Part shown: piece after piece, positions 1 to 10,008 of the stretch
How the letters are laid out: each line of letters begins with the position of its first letter
How positions within the stretch are numbered: position 1 is the stretch's first letter
DNA from: Symsagittifera roscoffensis
Lineage: Eukaryota; Xenacoelomorpha; Acoela; Convolutidae
Length of the DNA: 64,000 nucleotides
Reading direction: 5' to 3'
Assembly (NCBI RefSeq): GCF_963678635.1
Contig: NC_087068.1
Coordinates: forward strand, 57,397,896 to 57,461,895
Notes under the pieces: generated by a model
What the model was told of the DNA's origin: nothing
Databases searched by the model: none
Seen by the model: the letters and a program-made list of their open reading frames with translations, nothing else
Translations under genes and position numbers: made by a program

Positions 1-3000
1 CAAAGAGCAAACTCCATATTCACCAATGAAGTTTTTGCGATAATATATAGTTATATCTCGATATTAGAAAACGAAATCCAGATACCAAATGTCTCACCGA
101 CAGAAACATCTAAACATATAAGAGTACGACATGAAATCACACTACTCTCTAGTTTTCTAAATATAATTAAAGAAAATTTCACGAAAGATGAAGTTTCACA
201 ACATACAAAACACGACTTACAAAAAATTTTGGCATGGTTCATAATAGATTATTTCACACATAATATTGATTTATTTTCACAAGCAAGAAAAAATTTTAGA
301 CCCCAAAACTCAAACGATGATACTGCCATTACAGAACAATCAGACTATGTTTGGGACCCCGAATGGTCTCATCCCGCATTCATAAACTTCCCACAATCAA
401 TCTCAAGTCAAGCAATAAGTACGATATCTTATGTAAGAGATTATGTAAGAGTAATACCATTAACCATTGATGCAACACCATTAAACTATAATACATTTTT
501 ACCCGATATGCAAAATAATAGTTTAAACTCTACAGTCATACACAATGAAAACCTCAATGGAACTAGGAATCTTACTCAACAAGATATCCAGACACCATCA
601 CACTTCATAAATGAAGAAATCGTACACACAACAACTACACAACAAAGTATTTCACCAATACGTCCAAACTTAACAACACCAAGAAATACAAACCCTTCAC
701 AAACACAGGTAACCTTACAATCAACCGTTAAACCTTCGGTTGCCCCAAAATATTCACACATGGATTACCAAACATACAGACCCATGACAATACCGCCAAA
801 AACACGCAAAACGTTCACTAGAAACAACTTTGCAGACCATAATTATAATTACACACATCCATCAAAAACAAATTATCAACCACGAAAAAATTTTAGTAAT
901 TATACAAGATCTCGAAACTGGGATAACCCAATGGCACCACCTAATTCAGTAAATTTCCGAACAAATTTACATCCTCCACAGGATCGTAGTGAAAACTATC
1001 CATTTTTTCAACAAAATAAAAATAAAAAACAAACATCTTATCAAATGGATTACTTATCCTCAGATGATGATTTCTTACAACCAGATATATTTGCACCCTA
1101 TAATCAAGAATATCGTGGACAAGGAATACAGAAACCACATACATATAATAGAATTTTTTCTCCACAACCAATAGATACACAAAATCAACAACCAATTCAG
1201 CAACAAAACCCAATTAATACACAATATTTTCAACCAATTCAGCAACAAAACCCAATGATTGCAAACTCGTACCAACCAACACAAATGCAAAATGAAATAC
1301 CACTCCCATATTATCTTCAACAACACGAATTAACAAGAAATCAACTTTCAAATTTTTCTCAAACGCCAAATGCAGCAGAATCATTACAAATGACTATGAA
1401 TCCATACCTTATGGGTGGATCATCAATAACATCAAATAAACCTTTAATGGTATTCACAGGAACAGACCCTGAATATTCTGTAGAAGATTATTTAAATGCA
1501 GTAACAGCAAATTTGATTTTAAATATAGGATTTGAACCAATTAACACGCCACTACATCAAAACTGGATACATCGACGCACAGCGTTAATACAAACAACTT
1601 TAGATGGCGCAGCCCAAAAATGGTTTTCAGTATTGCCTATAGAATTAAAATCAAATTGGAAAAGGTTTACACAAGAATTTTCAAAAATGTTTGACTCCGA
1701 AAGAAACAAACAACAACAAAGAGTTTTATGTAATGAAATTCGCAGATTACCAAACGAAACCATCAAGCAATTAGCAGTACGAATCGAAACACTAGTTCGA
1801 AAAGCATATTCATTAAATACACATGACTATAAAAACACAAAGATGACAGAAATCTTAATGATGACCTTAACACCACAATTAAGGAAAATAGCAATAAAAA
1901 AGAGAGCATCCCATCCTTCTTCAATTCGAGAACCCGATTTAGATTTTCGAAAACTAGTAGACAAACTAGAACAAGCAGAAATCACAATGAAACTCGAAGA
2001 AACGGAAAATCTGAAATTACAATACGTTAACAGAATTGAAACAGCTTCCACAAATATAAACAATATACAGGAATCAGATACAGACCTCGTTGAAAAAATC
2101 ACTGAAATACTCAATATTTACGAAAAACACCCAAACTTTAAAGGCAAACCATCTTTCAAAAAATGGTGTAATTATTGCCGACGATACGGACATAGTATTT
2201 CTGAATGTAGACAAAAACAGCAAGACAATCGAAATAAACCTCAAAAAAATAAAGAACCAAATAAATCATTCTATCAATACATGAAAAAAGATCAAAATCT
2301 ACCGAACAAAACAGTCTACAGCAACAACAGTTCAGGAAAACCACTCCCGAACAATACAAATTATACAAGAAATCAATCACCATATAACTCAAGTTATAGA
2401 GGAAGATCACCAGAACGAAGAAACACGCAAAATTCATCACAAAATCACTACAATAGACCAAATAGTCGAAATAACTACTCCGGATCAAATTCAAATACAC
2501 AACGATTTGTTTCTAGATCTAATTCCCAATCAAGAAATAATTACTATCCAAACAACCAATCACGAAATTCATCATACAATAGGAATAGAAACTACTCCTA
2601 TAATCGGAATAGAAGTTATTCAAACAACCGAAACCAGAATTACCCGAACAATCGATCAAGGAATAACTCATATAATAGATCGAACTATAACAGACCAAAC
2701 AATAATTACCAAAACAGATCACGAAATAATTCACAAAATCGACATTCAAGTTATAATAATCGTTATAGAAATTATTCCCAATCACCACACCGGAATAATA
2801 ATAACTATAATAATTCTAATAATCGCCACAGAAGCAGTACACCTAAACATCAAAGGAATATAAATCAAGTACAATCAAATCCAGAAACAACATCAGACCC
2901 TCCAGGTATTGACGACACAGTAAATGATACGTTACAACTCAATCAAATCAACTGTGAATCATCAGATTCAGAAAGTGAAACAGAAAACACTCTCTCCATC

Positions 3001-4962
3001 AATATGATAAAAGTCGAAAATGACTATGAACCTGTTATATATGAACAACTTTTTTCATCACACATATATGAGAATCAATCAGAACTCCTTCACAATTATT
3101 ATATTAAACCCGTCCATTCCACACCGACGACACAAAAAACTAATGAAATAAACACTACAAATCAACCCAATGAGAACGAAAAAACAAAATGCTTGAATAC
3201 AAATCACATCTATCAAAACATACAAAAAGAACAACCCAAAGAAAAAATTTGGCCAATACCATTTCTTTTAGAAAGTCCAAGAAGCAAAGAATTTCAACCA
3301 CCAGATCTTGAAATTGATTTTTTAATTGATTCAGGAGCAGAATCAAATATAATAAACATTCCCACATGGAATGAAATAAAAACCTTACACCCAAAGCTAA
3401 CACCTCTTGAAACCTCCAGTAAAATAGCAACAGCACAAGGATCAACATTAATAAACTACGGAAAAATTCAATTATTTCTTCTCCCCACAAGAACAATGGA
3501 GCAAAACAAAATTTTAACCAAACCATTTAAACAAATATTCCATATCACTGATATTAAACACAATATCATTGGAATACCATTTATCTCTAAATATATACCA
3601 ACAATCAACATCTTGAATAGTAAAATATTAATCAAAGATAAATATACAAAAACAAAAGACACATCCCTAACTTTTTTTCAAAGATTAAATAAACAACCAC
3701 CATTCTTTTCAAAATTCTATCCAATATATAACCAACAAAGAAAACACTTGAAACCACTATCAGGAAACATATACAATTTTTCAATAAAGCAAGTTCACCA
3801 ATATGATAAAAAGCAAAACAAAAAAAAATTTTATATGTCAGATTTTGAATTCAAACCTATTCATAAATTTTTCAAAATCACAATCTCATCAATAAAATAT
3901 TTGAAAAACTCGAATTCAGATATTATTTCCTTACATGTATACAACAATACACCTTACCAAGTAACATTACCTTTAGGACTTTTAGGCTATTGCGAAACCA
4001 ACGCTACGATATCACCAGTACACGAAAAAGCATACCGCGTAAATAATATACTCCAATTATTAGATATTTGTCAATCCACAATTCTTAATGAAGAATTATC
4101 CATAAATAATATAATAAGTAATGAAAAAAGAAATACGGATTATTTCACAAAAACCCCATATTTCAAACCGACATTCAACATAAATAACTACACAGAGAAT
4201 CAACAGAAATTTTTAACAATGTTTAATTTCCAACATTCACAAATAACACAAGACGAATTTGAAAAACTAGCCAAACAGCTAATTAAATATTCATCAGTCT
4301 ATGCAACATCCAAATTTGATGTTGGCAAAATCAGCTCATCACTACATCTCCCATTAAAACCAGACGCAGTTTTCAAAAAACAAAGAGCAAGTAAAGTACC
4401 AATTCACTTACACGATAAAGTGAACAGATTACTCGACATTTTAGAACAATACAACATTATATCACCAGTAAACAAAGAAGAACAACCAAAAGGCAACACA
4501 TTTATCAACCCTGTTATCATTCTAGCCAAAGGAGAATCATTAAAAATTGTTCTCGATGCTAGATACCTCAACTCACTCATAGATGAATCAAAGTGTAATT
4601 GGCCCATTGAACCAATACAAGTTATTTTAACAAAAATAAATGGAAAATACTTTACAACCGCAGATATGAATAGTGCATATAATCAAATGCCATTAGATGA
4701 ACAATCACGACGTTTAACACAATTTGTTATTGGAAACCAACAATACGAATTCAACCGCTTATTCTATGGAATATCCATAGGACCAGCAGCATTTTCAGCT
4801 TTTATGAGCAAAATTTTTCGACCACTAATACTCAAGAAAAACGCAATCACCTATTTAGACGATGTTTTTATGCAATCACAGACAAAAGAGGAAATGTTCA
4901 ATGTTTTAGAACAATATCGCCAAATACTTCAGAACGAAAATCTGAAGGCCGCCCCCTTCTAA
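1..4962 (+). CDS. Gag-protease-reverse transcriptase polyprotein, partial at both ends
   Basis: One reading frame is open from base 1, with no ATG needed, to the stop at 4960-4962, so the true start lies upstream. The N-terminal part is Gln/Asn/Pro-rich. A capsid-like region lies at about 1,380-2,100 and a CCHC zinc knuckle (C-x2-C-x4-H-x4-C) at 2,167-2,208. It is followed by a long Arg/Asn/Ser-rich stretch (about 2,390-2,870) that looks nucleic-acid binding. An aspartic protease motif DSGA is at about 3,328. RT motifs follow: LDARYLN at about 4,555, TADMNSAY at about 4,665, FYGISIGPAAF at about 4,762 and the catalytic YLDD at about 4,852-4,863. The frame then breaks soon after the RT palm, where sequence expected to link RT to RNase H seems missing. 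Gag and pol share one frame, with no frameshift between them. Confidence 0.85.
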   Translation, partial: QRANSIFTNEVFAIIYSYISILENEIQIPNVSPTETSKHIRVRHEITLLSSFLNIIKENFTKDEVSQHTKHDLQKILAWFIIDYFTHNIDLFSQARKNFRPQNSNDDTAITEQSDYVWDPEWSHPAFINFPQSISSQAISTISYVRDYVRVIPLTIDATPLNYNTFLPDMQNNSLNSTVIHNENLNGTRNLTQQDIQTPSHFINEEIVHTTTTQQSISPIRPNLTTPRNTNPSQTQVTLQSTVKPSVAPKYSHMDYQTYRPMTIPPKTRKTFTRNNFADHNYNYTHPSKTNYQPRKNFSNYTRSRNWDNPMAPPNSVNFRTNLHPPQDRSENYPFFQQNKNKKQTSYQMDYLSSDDDFLQPDIFAPYNQEYRGQGIQKPHTYNRIFSPQPIDTQNQQPIQQQNPINTQYFQPIQQQNPMIANSYQPTQMQNEIPLPYYLQQHELTRNQLSNFSQTPNAAESLQMTMNPYLMGGSSITSNKPLMVFTGTDPEYSVEDYLNAVTANLILNIGFEPINTPLHQNWIHRRTALIQTTLDGAAQKWFSVLPIELKSNWKRFTQEFSKMFDSERNKQQQRVLCNEIRRLPNETIKQLAVRIETLVRKAYSLNTHDYKNTKMTEILMMTLTPQLRKIAIKKRASHPSSIREPDLDFRKLVDKLEQAEITMKLEETENLKLQYVNRIETASTNINNIQESDTDLVEKITEILNIYEKHPNFKGKPSFKKWCNYCRRYGHSISECRQKQQDNRNKPQKNKEPNKSFYQYMKKDQNLPNKTVYSNNSSGKPLPNNTNYTRNQSPYNSSYRGRSPERRNTQNSSQNHYNRPNSRNNYSGSNSNTQRFVSRSNSQSRNNYYPNNQSRNSSYNRNRNYSYNRNRSYSNNRNQNYPNNRSRNNSYNRSNYNRPNNNYQNRSRNNSQNRHSSYNNRYRNYSQSPHRNNNNYNNSNNRHRSSTPKHQRNINQVQSNPETTSDPPGIDDTVNDTLQLNQINCESSDSESETENTLSINMIKVENDYEPVIYEQLFSSHIYENQSELLHNYYIKPVHSTPTTQKTNEINTTNQPNENEKTKCLNTNHIYQNIQKEQPKEKIWPIPFLLESPRSKEFQPPDLEIDFLIDSGAESNIINIPTWNEIKTLHPKLTPLETSSKIATAQGSTLINYGKIQLFLLPTRTMEQNKILTKPFKQIFHITDIKHNIIGIPFISKYIPTINILNSKILIKDKYTKTKDTSLTFFQRLNKQPPFFSKFYPIYNQQRKHLKPLSGNIYNFSIKQVHQYDKKQNKKKFYMSDFEFKPIHKFFKITISSIKYLKNSNSDIISLHVYNNTPYQVTLPLGLLGYCETNATISPVHEKAYRVNNILQLLDICQSTILNEELSINNIISNEKRNTDYFTKTPYFKPTFNINNYTENQQKFLTMFNFQHSQITQDEFEKLAKQLIKYSSVYATSKFDVGKISSSLHLPLKPDAVFKKQRASKVPIHLHDKVNRLLDILEQYNIISPVNKEEQPKGNTFINPVIILAKGESLKIVLDARYLNSLIDESKCNWPIEPIQVILTKINGKYFTTADMNSAYNQMPLDEQSRRLTQFVIGNQQYEFNRLFYGISIGPAAFSAFMSKIFRPLILKKNAITYLDDVFMQSQTKEEMFNVLEQYRQILQNENLKAAPF

Positions 4963-5005
4963 TATATAAAGAATATATAATATAGAAAGAAAAACAATCA
5001 CTCCA

Positions 5006-5768
5006 TTGAAATCACGTATAGACGCTATTCAAAAACTCCAACCACCAACAAATAAAAAGAAAATCCAAGAATTCCTTGGAATGTTAAACTTTTTAAGCAA
5101 ATATGTTTATAAAATGCAATTATATCTACGACCATTCTATAATATACTTAGACAACAAAATAATTTTGAATGGAATACAGAACATCAAGCACGATTTGAA
5201 GAAATTAAAAAACTTCTAACTGAACAAATTTCAAACACAATTCCAGATTCAAATCAACCATTTTATGCAATGTGCGATGCTTCGAACTTTGGCATCGGCG
5301 CAGCATTATTACAATCACATAATGGTACAAATAAAATGAATCTCATATCAGCAAATTCTCGATTATTCACTCAAGCAGAGCTACGACTCTCAACTCTAAT
5401 GAGAGAATGTACAGCCATATACACTAACAGAATATGAATTTCTGATACTTGGATCAAAACATCCCACAGTTCTATTCACAGACCATAAACCAATCATCTT
5501 TCTTTTTACACAAAAGTCTAATCCAAACCACCGAGTTTATAGATTTCAACTAATTTTAATGAAATTCCCAAACTTACATATAGTTTGGACCGCAGGAAAA
5601 AATCTTGCATTACCAGACACCTTAAGTCGAAATACGCCACCTGAATTACTTACACGTAAAACCACAGTTGAGATACCCAAAAATATAAAATTCTACCTTG
5701 CAGAAAATGAAACATCACCCCGACTAGAATGCAAATATGCAGTAAAAACTGACGTTGAACAATCATAA
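5006..5768 (+). pseudogene. RT thumb/connection and RNase H, frame-broken
   Basis: This continues pol in two frames. Positions 5,006-5,437 carry the RT C-terminal motif with FLGMLNF and then the start of RNase H (CDASNFGIGAALLQS). Just before the stop near 5,437 the frame shifts, and homology continues through 5,768 with the RNase H pieces TDHKPIIFLF and LPDTLSR. A TAA at 5,766-5,768 then interrupts the frame that continues into integrase. There are at least two frame breaks and one nonsense codon between 4,960 and 5,768. No functional polyprotein could be made from this copy as read. An alternative is assembly error at homopolymers, but the loss near 4,960 is too large for a single indel. 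Confidence 0.75.
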
Positions 5769-7856
5769 ATAAATAATTTACAACATTTCCCACTTTATTT
5801 AGATTGTCAAAATAATCACTATGAAGTTGATCTACTTGGAACATCAACTTTTAAACCAATCCCATATTCACAATGGATAAAAAATAACACCCAACAAAAA
5901 AGAAGAAAACAACATCCGCCTAAAAAAGACCATTTTCCACTAATTGAAAAAGAAAATTTAACTGATAAAATAAACTTATCAGGACCACAAACAAACGATT
6001 CAAAATACACAATAAATCAAGTTTTTGACCTCCATGACCCACTTGATACAATACCCTTATCTAAATTAGAAATTGAAAACATATTTCTCCCCCCAACAGA
6101 AACAATTACAATTTCAACATTGAAACAATACCAAAATCTTGACCCAGTAATTAGACAACTAAAATCATGGCACAAATATAAAACTAAACCCGTCAAGGCA
6201 GATACAACTATTTTAGGAAATAAAACACTCCTCCGATATTTTCGAAAATTCAATAATACAACAATTAACGAAAACACAGACCTTCTAGAATACAAACTAA
6301 ATGAATCTACAGTTCCCTGTCTCCCTTTAAGTATGATTCTCATAGCTTTTAATATTTCACATACACAAAATATTAAAGGACACTCTGGATCAGAGAAAAC
6401 ATATTCAAATTTTATACAAAACTTTTATTTCCCAAATGCACCAATTTGGATAAAAGTACTATGCAATGATTGTATAGTATGTCAACTAAATAAACCTTAC
6501 CCAAATCAAAAACAAATAGCACAAAAACAAGATTTTAAAGGACAAAGTTTGTACTTTAACCATCGTATCTCATTTGGTACTAAAGGACCAATTTCACCCT
6601 CATCAGAAGGAAACTCCTACATTATAGTAATTGTTGACGCATTTACACATTATGTAGCACTTAACCCAGTACCACATTGTAACGCTTATTATGCTTACAC
6701 AACGCTTTATGAACACTGGATAGCAAAATTCGGACTACCAGAAATTTTAGTTACAGACAACGGTACAGAATTCATAAATAATGAAATCATCACACTATGT
6801 CATTTATATAACATTAAACACAAACCACGTACATCTCACGCACCTTGGACAAACGGCTTAGTCGAAGGTATGAACCGTTCATTACAAGAATATCTCAGAT
6901 GTATCATCAATGGAAATGATACAAGATATACCGAATGGTCAGCAGATGTAAAACTATTTCCCTTAGCATATAATTCACAAATCACGACAACTTTAGGAAT
7001 GTCACCATATGAAATGGTTTTTAACCAAAAGCCACGCAAACCAATAATGTTTACAGCAAACTCTCATAAAAACGTACAAGGTTATTGTCAACCAAATAAA
7101 GACTCAATTTGTTATAACCTACCATTACATACACACGATGAAGATCATTTTCATCACCCACAAATTCTTAAATTAGCCTCCGGTACACACACCGAATGGA
7201 TTTTAAACAGAGATAAAAAACACAATGAAATTTACCAAAAGATAACAAAAAAGTTGTTACAAAGGCAAAATATTAATGAACAAATAAATTCACGCTTTAC
7301 ACCAGCCTCCGATTTAAAAATTGGAACATTTGTTTTAATACCCAATTTTAATACTCAAAAAGGAATTTCAAAAAAGTTACAACCCCTTCGTAAAGGACCA
7401 TACCAAATAATTACAAAACCCACTGATGTCACATATAAAATCACCGACTCAGACAAAAAAGAAATCGTTCAACACCGAAATAACCTATTACCTTATTATC
7501 CAAAAGAATACGCACTCCTCGAACTAACTCAATTATATTCTTTTACAGGTTTAAAAGTTATTCAAAATGTCCCACATACGGAAAACATAACAAAGGAACA
7601 AAATGATATTCACCTCGGAAATCAAAATACAAAATCAACTACCACAAAAAACAATACAAAAAATCTAGATCAAAATACATCTCAAAAAGAAAGAAAAAAT
7701 AGAAAAATGACAGAACAAATAATACCCCAAGAACAAATCGACAAATCAGAACATAGAGAGTCTTCACGACTTAGAAATCAACCACGTAAAAATTATAAAT
7801 TATTCATCCCACAATCTAAAATATTAAAGAAAGTTGAATTTCAAAAACAACTTTAA
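5769..7856 (+). CDS. Retroelement integrase (C-terminal part of pol)
   Basis: The frame is the same as the preceding RNase H piece and is separated from it only by the TAA at 5,766-5,768. In the polyprotein this needs no start codon of its own, and there is no early ATG that decides one. An HHCC zinc-binding module (H...H...CNDCIVC) lies at about 6,358-6,486. The RVE core has catalytic Asp at about 6,635 (VDAFTHY), Asp at about 6,755 (TDNGTEF) and Glu at about 6,863 (NGLVEGMNRS), giving D-D-35-E spacing. A C-terminal SH3-like region with LRKGPYQI is at about 7,385, followed by a Lys/Asn-rich tail. It would insert the element cDNA into chromosomes. The core motifs are intact although the gene is cut off from the rest of pol. 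Confidence 0.85.
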   Translation: MNNLQHFPLYLDCQNNHYEVDLLGTSTFKPIPYSQWIKNNTQQKRRKQHPPKKDHFPLIEKENLTDKINLSGPQTNDSKYTINQVFDLHDPLDTIPLSKLEIENIFLPPTETITISTLKQYQNLDPVIRQLKSWHKYKTKPVKADTTILGNKTLLRYFRKFNNTTINENTDLLEYKLNESTVPCLPLSMILIAFNISHTQNIKGHSGSEKTYSNFIQNFYFPNAPIWIKVLCNDCIVCQLNKPYPNQKQIAQKQDFKGQSLYFNHRISFGTKGPISPSSEGNSYIIVIVDAFTHYVALNPVPHCNAYYAYTTLYEHWIAKFGLPEILVTDNGTEFINNEIITLCHLYNIKHKPRTSHAPWTNGLVEGMNRSLQEYLRCIINGNDTRYTEWSADVKLFPLAYNSQITTTLGMSPYEMVFNQKPRKPIMFTANSHKNVQGYCQPNKDSICYNLPLHTHDEDHFHHPQILKLASGTHTEWILNRDKKHNEIYQKITKKLLQRQNINEQINSRFTPASDLKIGTFVLIPNFNTQKGISKKLQPLRKGPYQIITKPTDVTYKITDSDKKEIVQHRNNLLPYYPKEYALLELTQLYSFTGLKVIQNVPHTENITKEQNDIHLGNQNTKSTTTKNNTKNLDQNTSQKERKNRKMTEQIIPQEQIDKSEHRESSRLRNQPRKNYKLFIPQSKILKKVEFQKQL

Positions 7857-8449
7857 TTCTACATTTAATAATCTTTGCCCCTCTGAAACATTTTACACTT
7901 TCAATTTTCAAGATAACATGCTGACAAACACGCAGCGATTCTAGTTCATAATTAGCCAATAGGATTCATCCAATCCGTCACCTTCTCTAACTCTAACACA
8001 AACCAACTAGACGAACGATATTAAACTCCAGGCATATCTATAACTATAACTTTACGACCTCCAGGTCAAAAATAAGCAAACCACTCCAACTTGACAACTA
8101 AAATAAATATCACCATAATATCATAACCCTCCCTTATCTAATAAACCAAAGATCAACAATATTTCCCCAACTCAGCCCTCAAATACCCCCCAAACAAATA
8201 TGTTAAATTAGCCTAAAGTAAAAGAACGACCATTTTATTTAGCCTAAAGTATAAAAATCTCAAAAATACCCCAGATCATTTGACAAATGAAAATAAAGAC
8301 AAAGAAGACCTCCCGATCGCCATAAAAATTGCCCCCAACAATTTTTTACAAAACTCAACCCACTTGTCAAAAATCTAATAAATAATCCGACCACACTTGA
8401 AAATTGCCCTAAACAACAAAAAATATTCGATCAAGAAGTCATTTCTTAA
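7857..8449. other. Retroelement region between pol and accessory ORFs
   Basis: No coding frame is convincing here. The sequence is A/C-rich like its neighbours. It could carry the splice acceptors needed for env and accessory ORF expression, but no acceptor can be named with confidence. Confidence 0.3.
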
Positions 8450-8641
8450 ATGCTCTTCTATCAAACAGTCACAAAAATTATCACAAACCTCAAACAATTT
8501 TTTACGATACTTGAAACTTTCATAATATTTCTTTTTGATATCCTTGAATCTTTTCTAATAATCTTTATCATTTTTTGTAATGTTTTTTTTCATTTTCTAC
8601 ACTATATTCGAACTATTTCTCCAACTTTCAAAAACCCTTGA
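8450..8641 (+). CDS. Small hydrophobic ORF of retroelement, unknown
   Basis: This ATG-started ORF of 63 codons is mostly Phe/Ile/Leu, with two hydrophobic stretches long enough to span a membrane. It sits where the plus strand turns from A-rich to T-rich, so hydrophobicity could simply follow composition. No family is recognised. It is followed after 36 bases by a second hydrophobic ORF, which makes a membrane-protein cassette between pol and env possible. Confidence 0.25.
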   Translation: MLFYQTVTKIITNLKQFFTILETFIIFLFDILESFLIIFIIFCNVFFHFLHYIRTISPTFKNP

Positions 8642-8677
8642 TTATATCCACAGGTACGATTCATACAACTTGTCTAA

Positions 8678-8866
8678 ATGATACGAACTATTTTCAGTAG
8701 AACTGATATTTTTCTACTATTCGTAATTTTCATAACATTTCTATCATCCCTCATTTTGACCATATGCAAATGTATAAAGAAAGCAATCATCACATTCGCT
8801 CTAGCAACAATCCTCCTAAGTCTTTTCTTAGAAGAATACTATAATAAACATAATCTTTTTCACTAA
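8678..8866 (+). CDS. Second small hydrophobic ORF of retroelement
   Basis: This ATG-started ORF of 62 codons has two predicted membrane segments separated by a short positively charged turn (CKCIKK) and a charged tail (EEYYNKHN). The layout resembles small virus-coded membrane proteins in general, but no sequence family is recognised. It ends nine bases before the ATG-less ORF opens at 8,875. Confidence 0.3.
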   Translation: MIRTIFSRTDIFLLFVIFITFLSSLILTICKCIKKAIITFALATILLSLFLEEYYNKHNLFH

Positions 8867-8874
8867 AAGAATAG

Positions 8875-10008
8875 ACCAAAAAGCTATCAAAAATTGCTAC
8901 CCAACAGTCACAAAATCAGTCTTCACCGACATCATCCCAAGATAATCCAACAACACCTTCAACTACCCAAAATCCTCAAACATCTACACGAATTTCCTTT
9001 CAAGATAACCCATACACTTTTGAAGAACGACACGCTCGTTTATCAGAACCACTATAACCAGTTCAACGACAAGCACCTCTAAGCGAACCAACATATAATT
9101 TATACCCAACACTACCACAAGAATTAAGTAGAATAAGAAATCCTAGTCAAAACCAAAATACAGTCGAAATAAATAGACAAATTATACATCCTCGACGAAA
9201 CAGAAATTTTCAAACTTCCCGAGTTCATTTTGATATACCTCAAACCCCATCACAAAACACTCCAGAAAACCCCATTGGTATATTACCAGAAACCCTTACG
9301 CTTCTTTCACAACGTAGCACCTCAAGCCTACCATCAGATTACTTAGGTTCAACACCAACATCTGAACAAATACGTGAAAATCCCTTTAACCCCCCAAACC
9401 AGGCATCACGACTAACATATTGGACAACACATTCATTTACACAAGGTGAACTAAATTTAGTCAATGATCCAATAGATATTTCTACGGATACAACAACATC
9501 CTCATCGCTACCAGAAACATTATCACTACCATCAACACCATCAATAAGCCAGATTTCACCACCACCTTTTAACTTAAATTTTCCAAATAATCTCGACGCC
9601 AGATATCGAGAACAATCATCAACAAATATCCCTTTAAGACTAGATTGGAATACATTTACAGCCCCTCCACCATTATTTGGACAACATCTAGAAAGTAATC
9701 GCCTTCACAACTGGGCACTTAATAGATTACAATACCGACAAGACATTCACGACGATATCCGTGATCACAATATCCAAATACTCCAACAAAACAGTTTACA
9801 ACTAAAGTTTGAAATCACAGTTAAATTAAACAACATTACTCAACATCCCTACCCATTAAATCCACCAAACATAACAGCTCAATCACTACCACCACCATTT
9901 ATAACCACTGAAGTAATATATAAATACGACAGATATACCAAAAAGACAATTGGTTACATCACATTTTATAACCCATACTCAGGATTATCATACACATGTA
10001 TATTCTAA
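8875..10008 (+). pseudogene. Pro/Ser/Thr-rich retroelement ORF without ATG
   Basis: One frame is open from 8,875 to the TAA at 10,006-10,008, apart from a single TAA at 9,055-9,057. It contains no ATG. The first two thirds are Ser/Thr/Pro/Gln-rich and probably disordered. The last 100 or so codons look folded, with more aromatic and charged residues. The C-terminus overlaps the start of env by 13 bases. Expression could need splicing into the frame; a CAG that could act as acceptor lies at about 8,905. Its N-terminal composition resembles that of the 602-residue ORF beyond env. No family is recognised. Confidence 0.5.
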
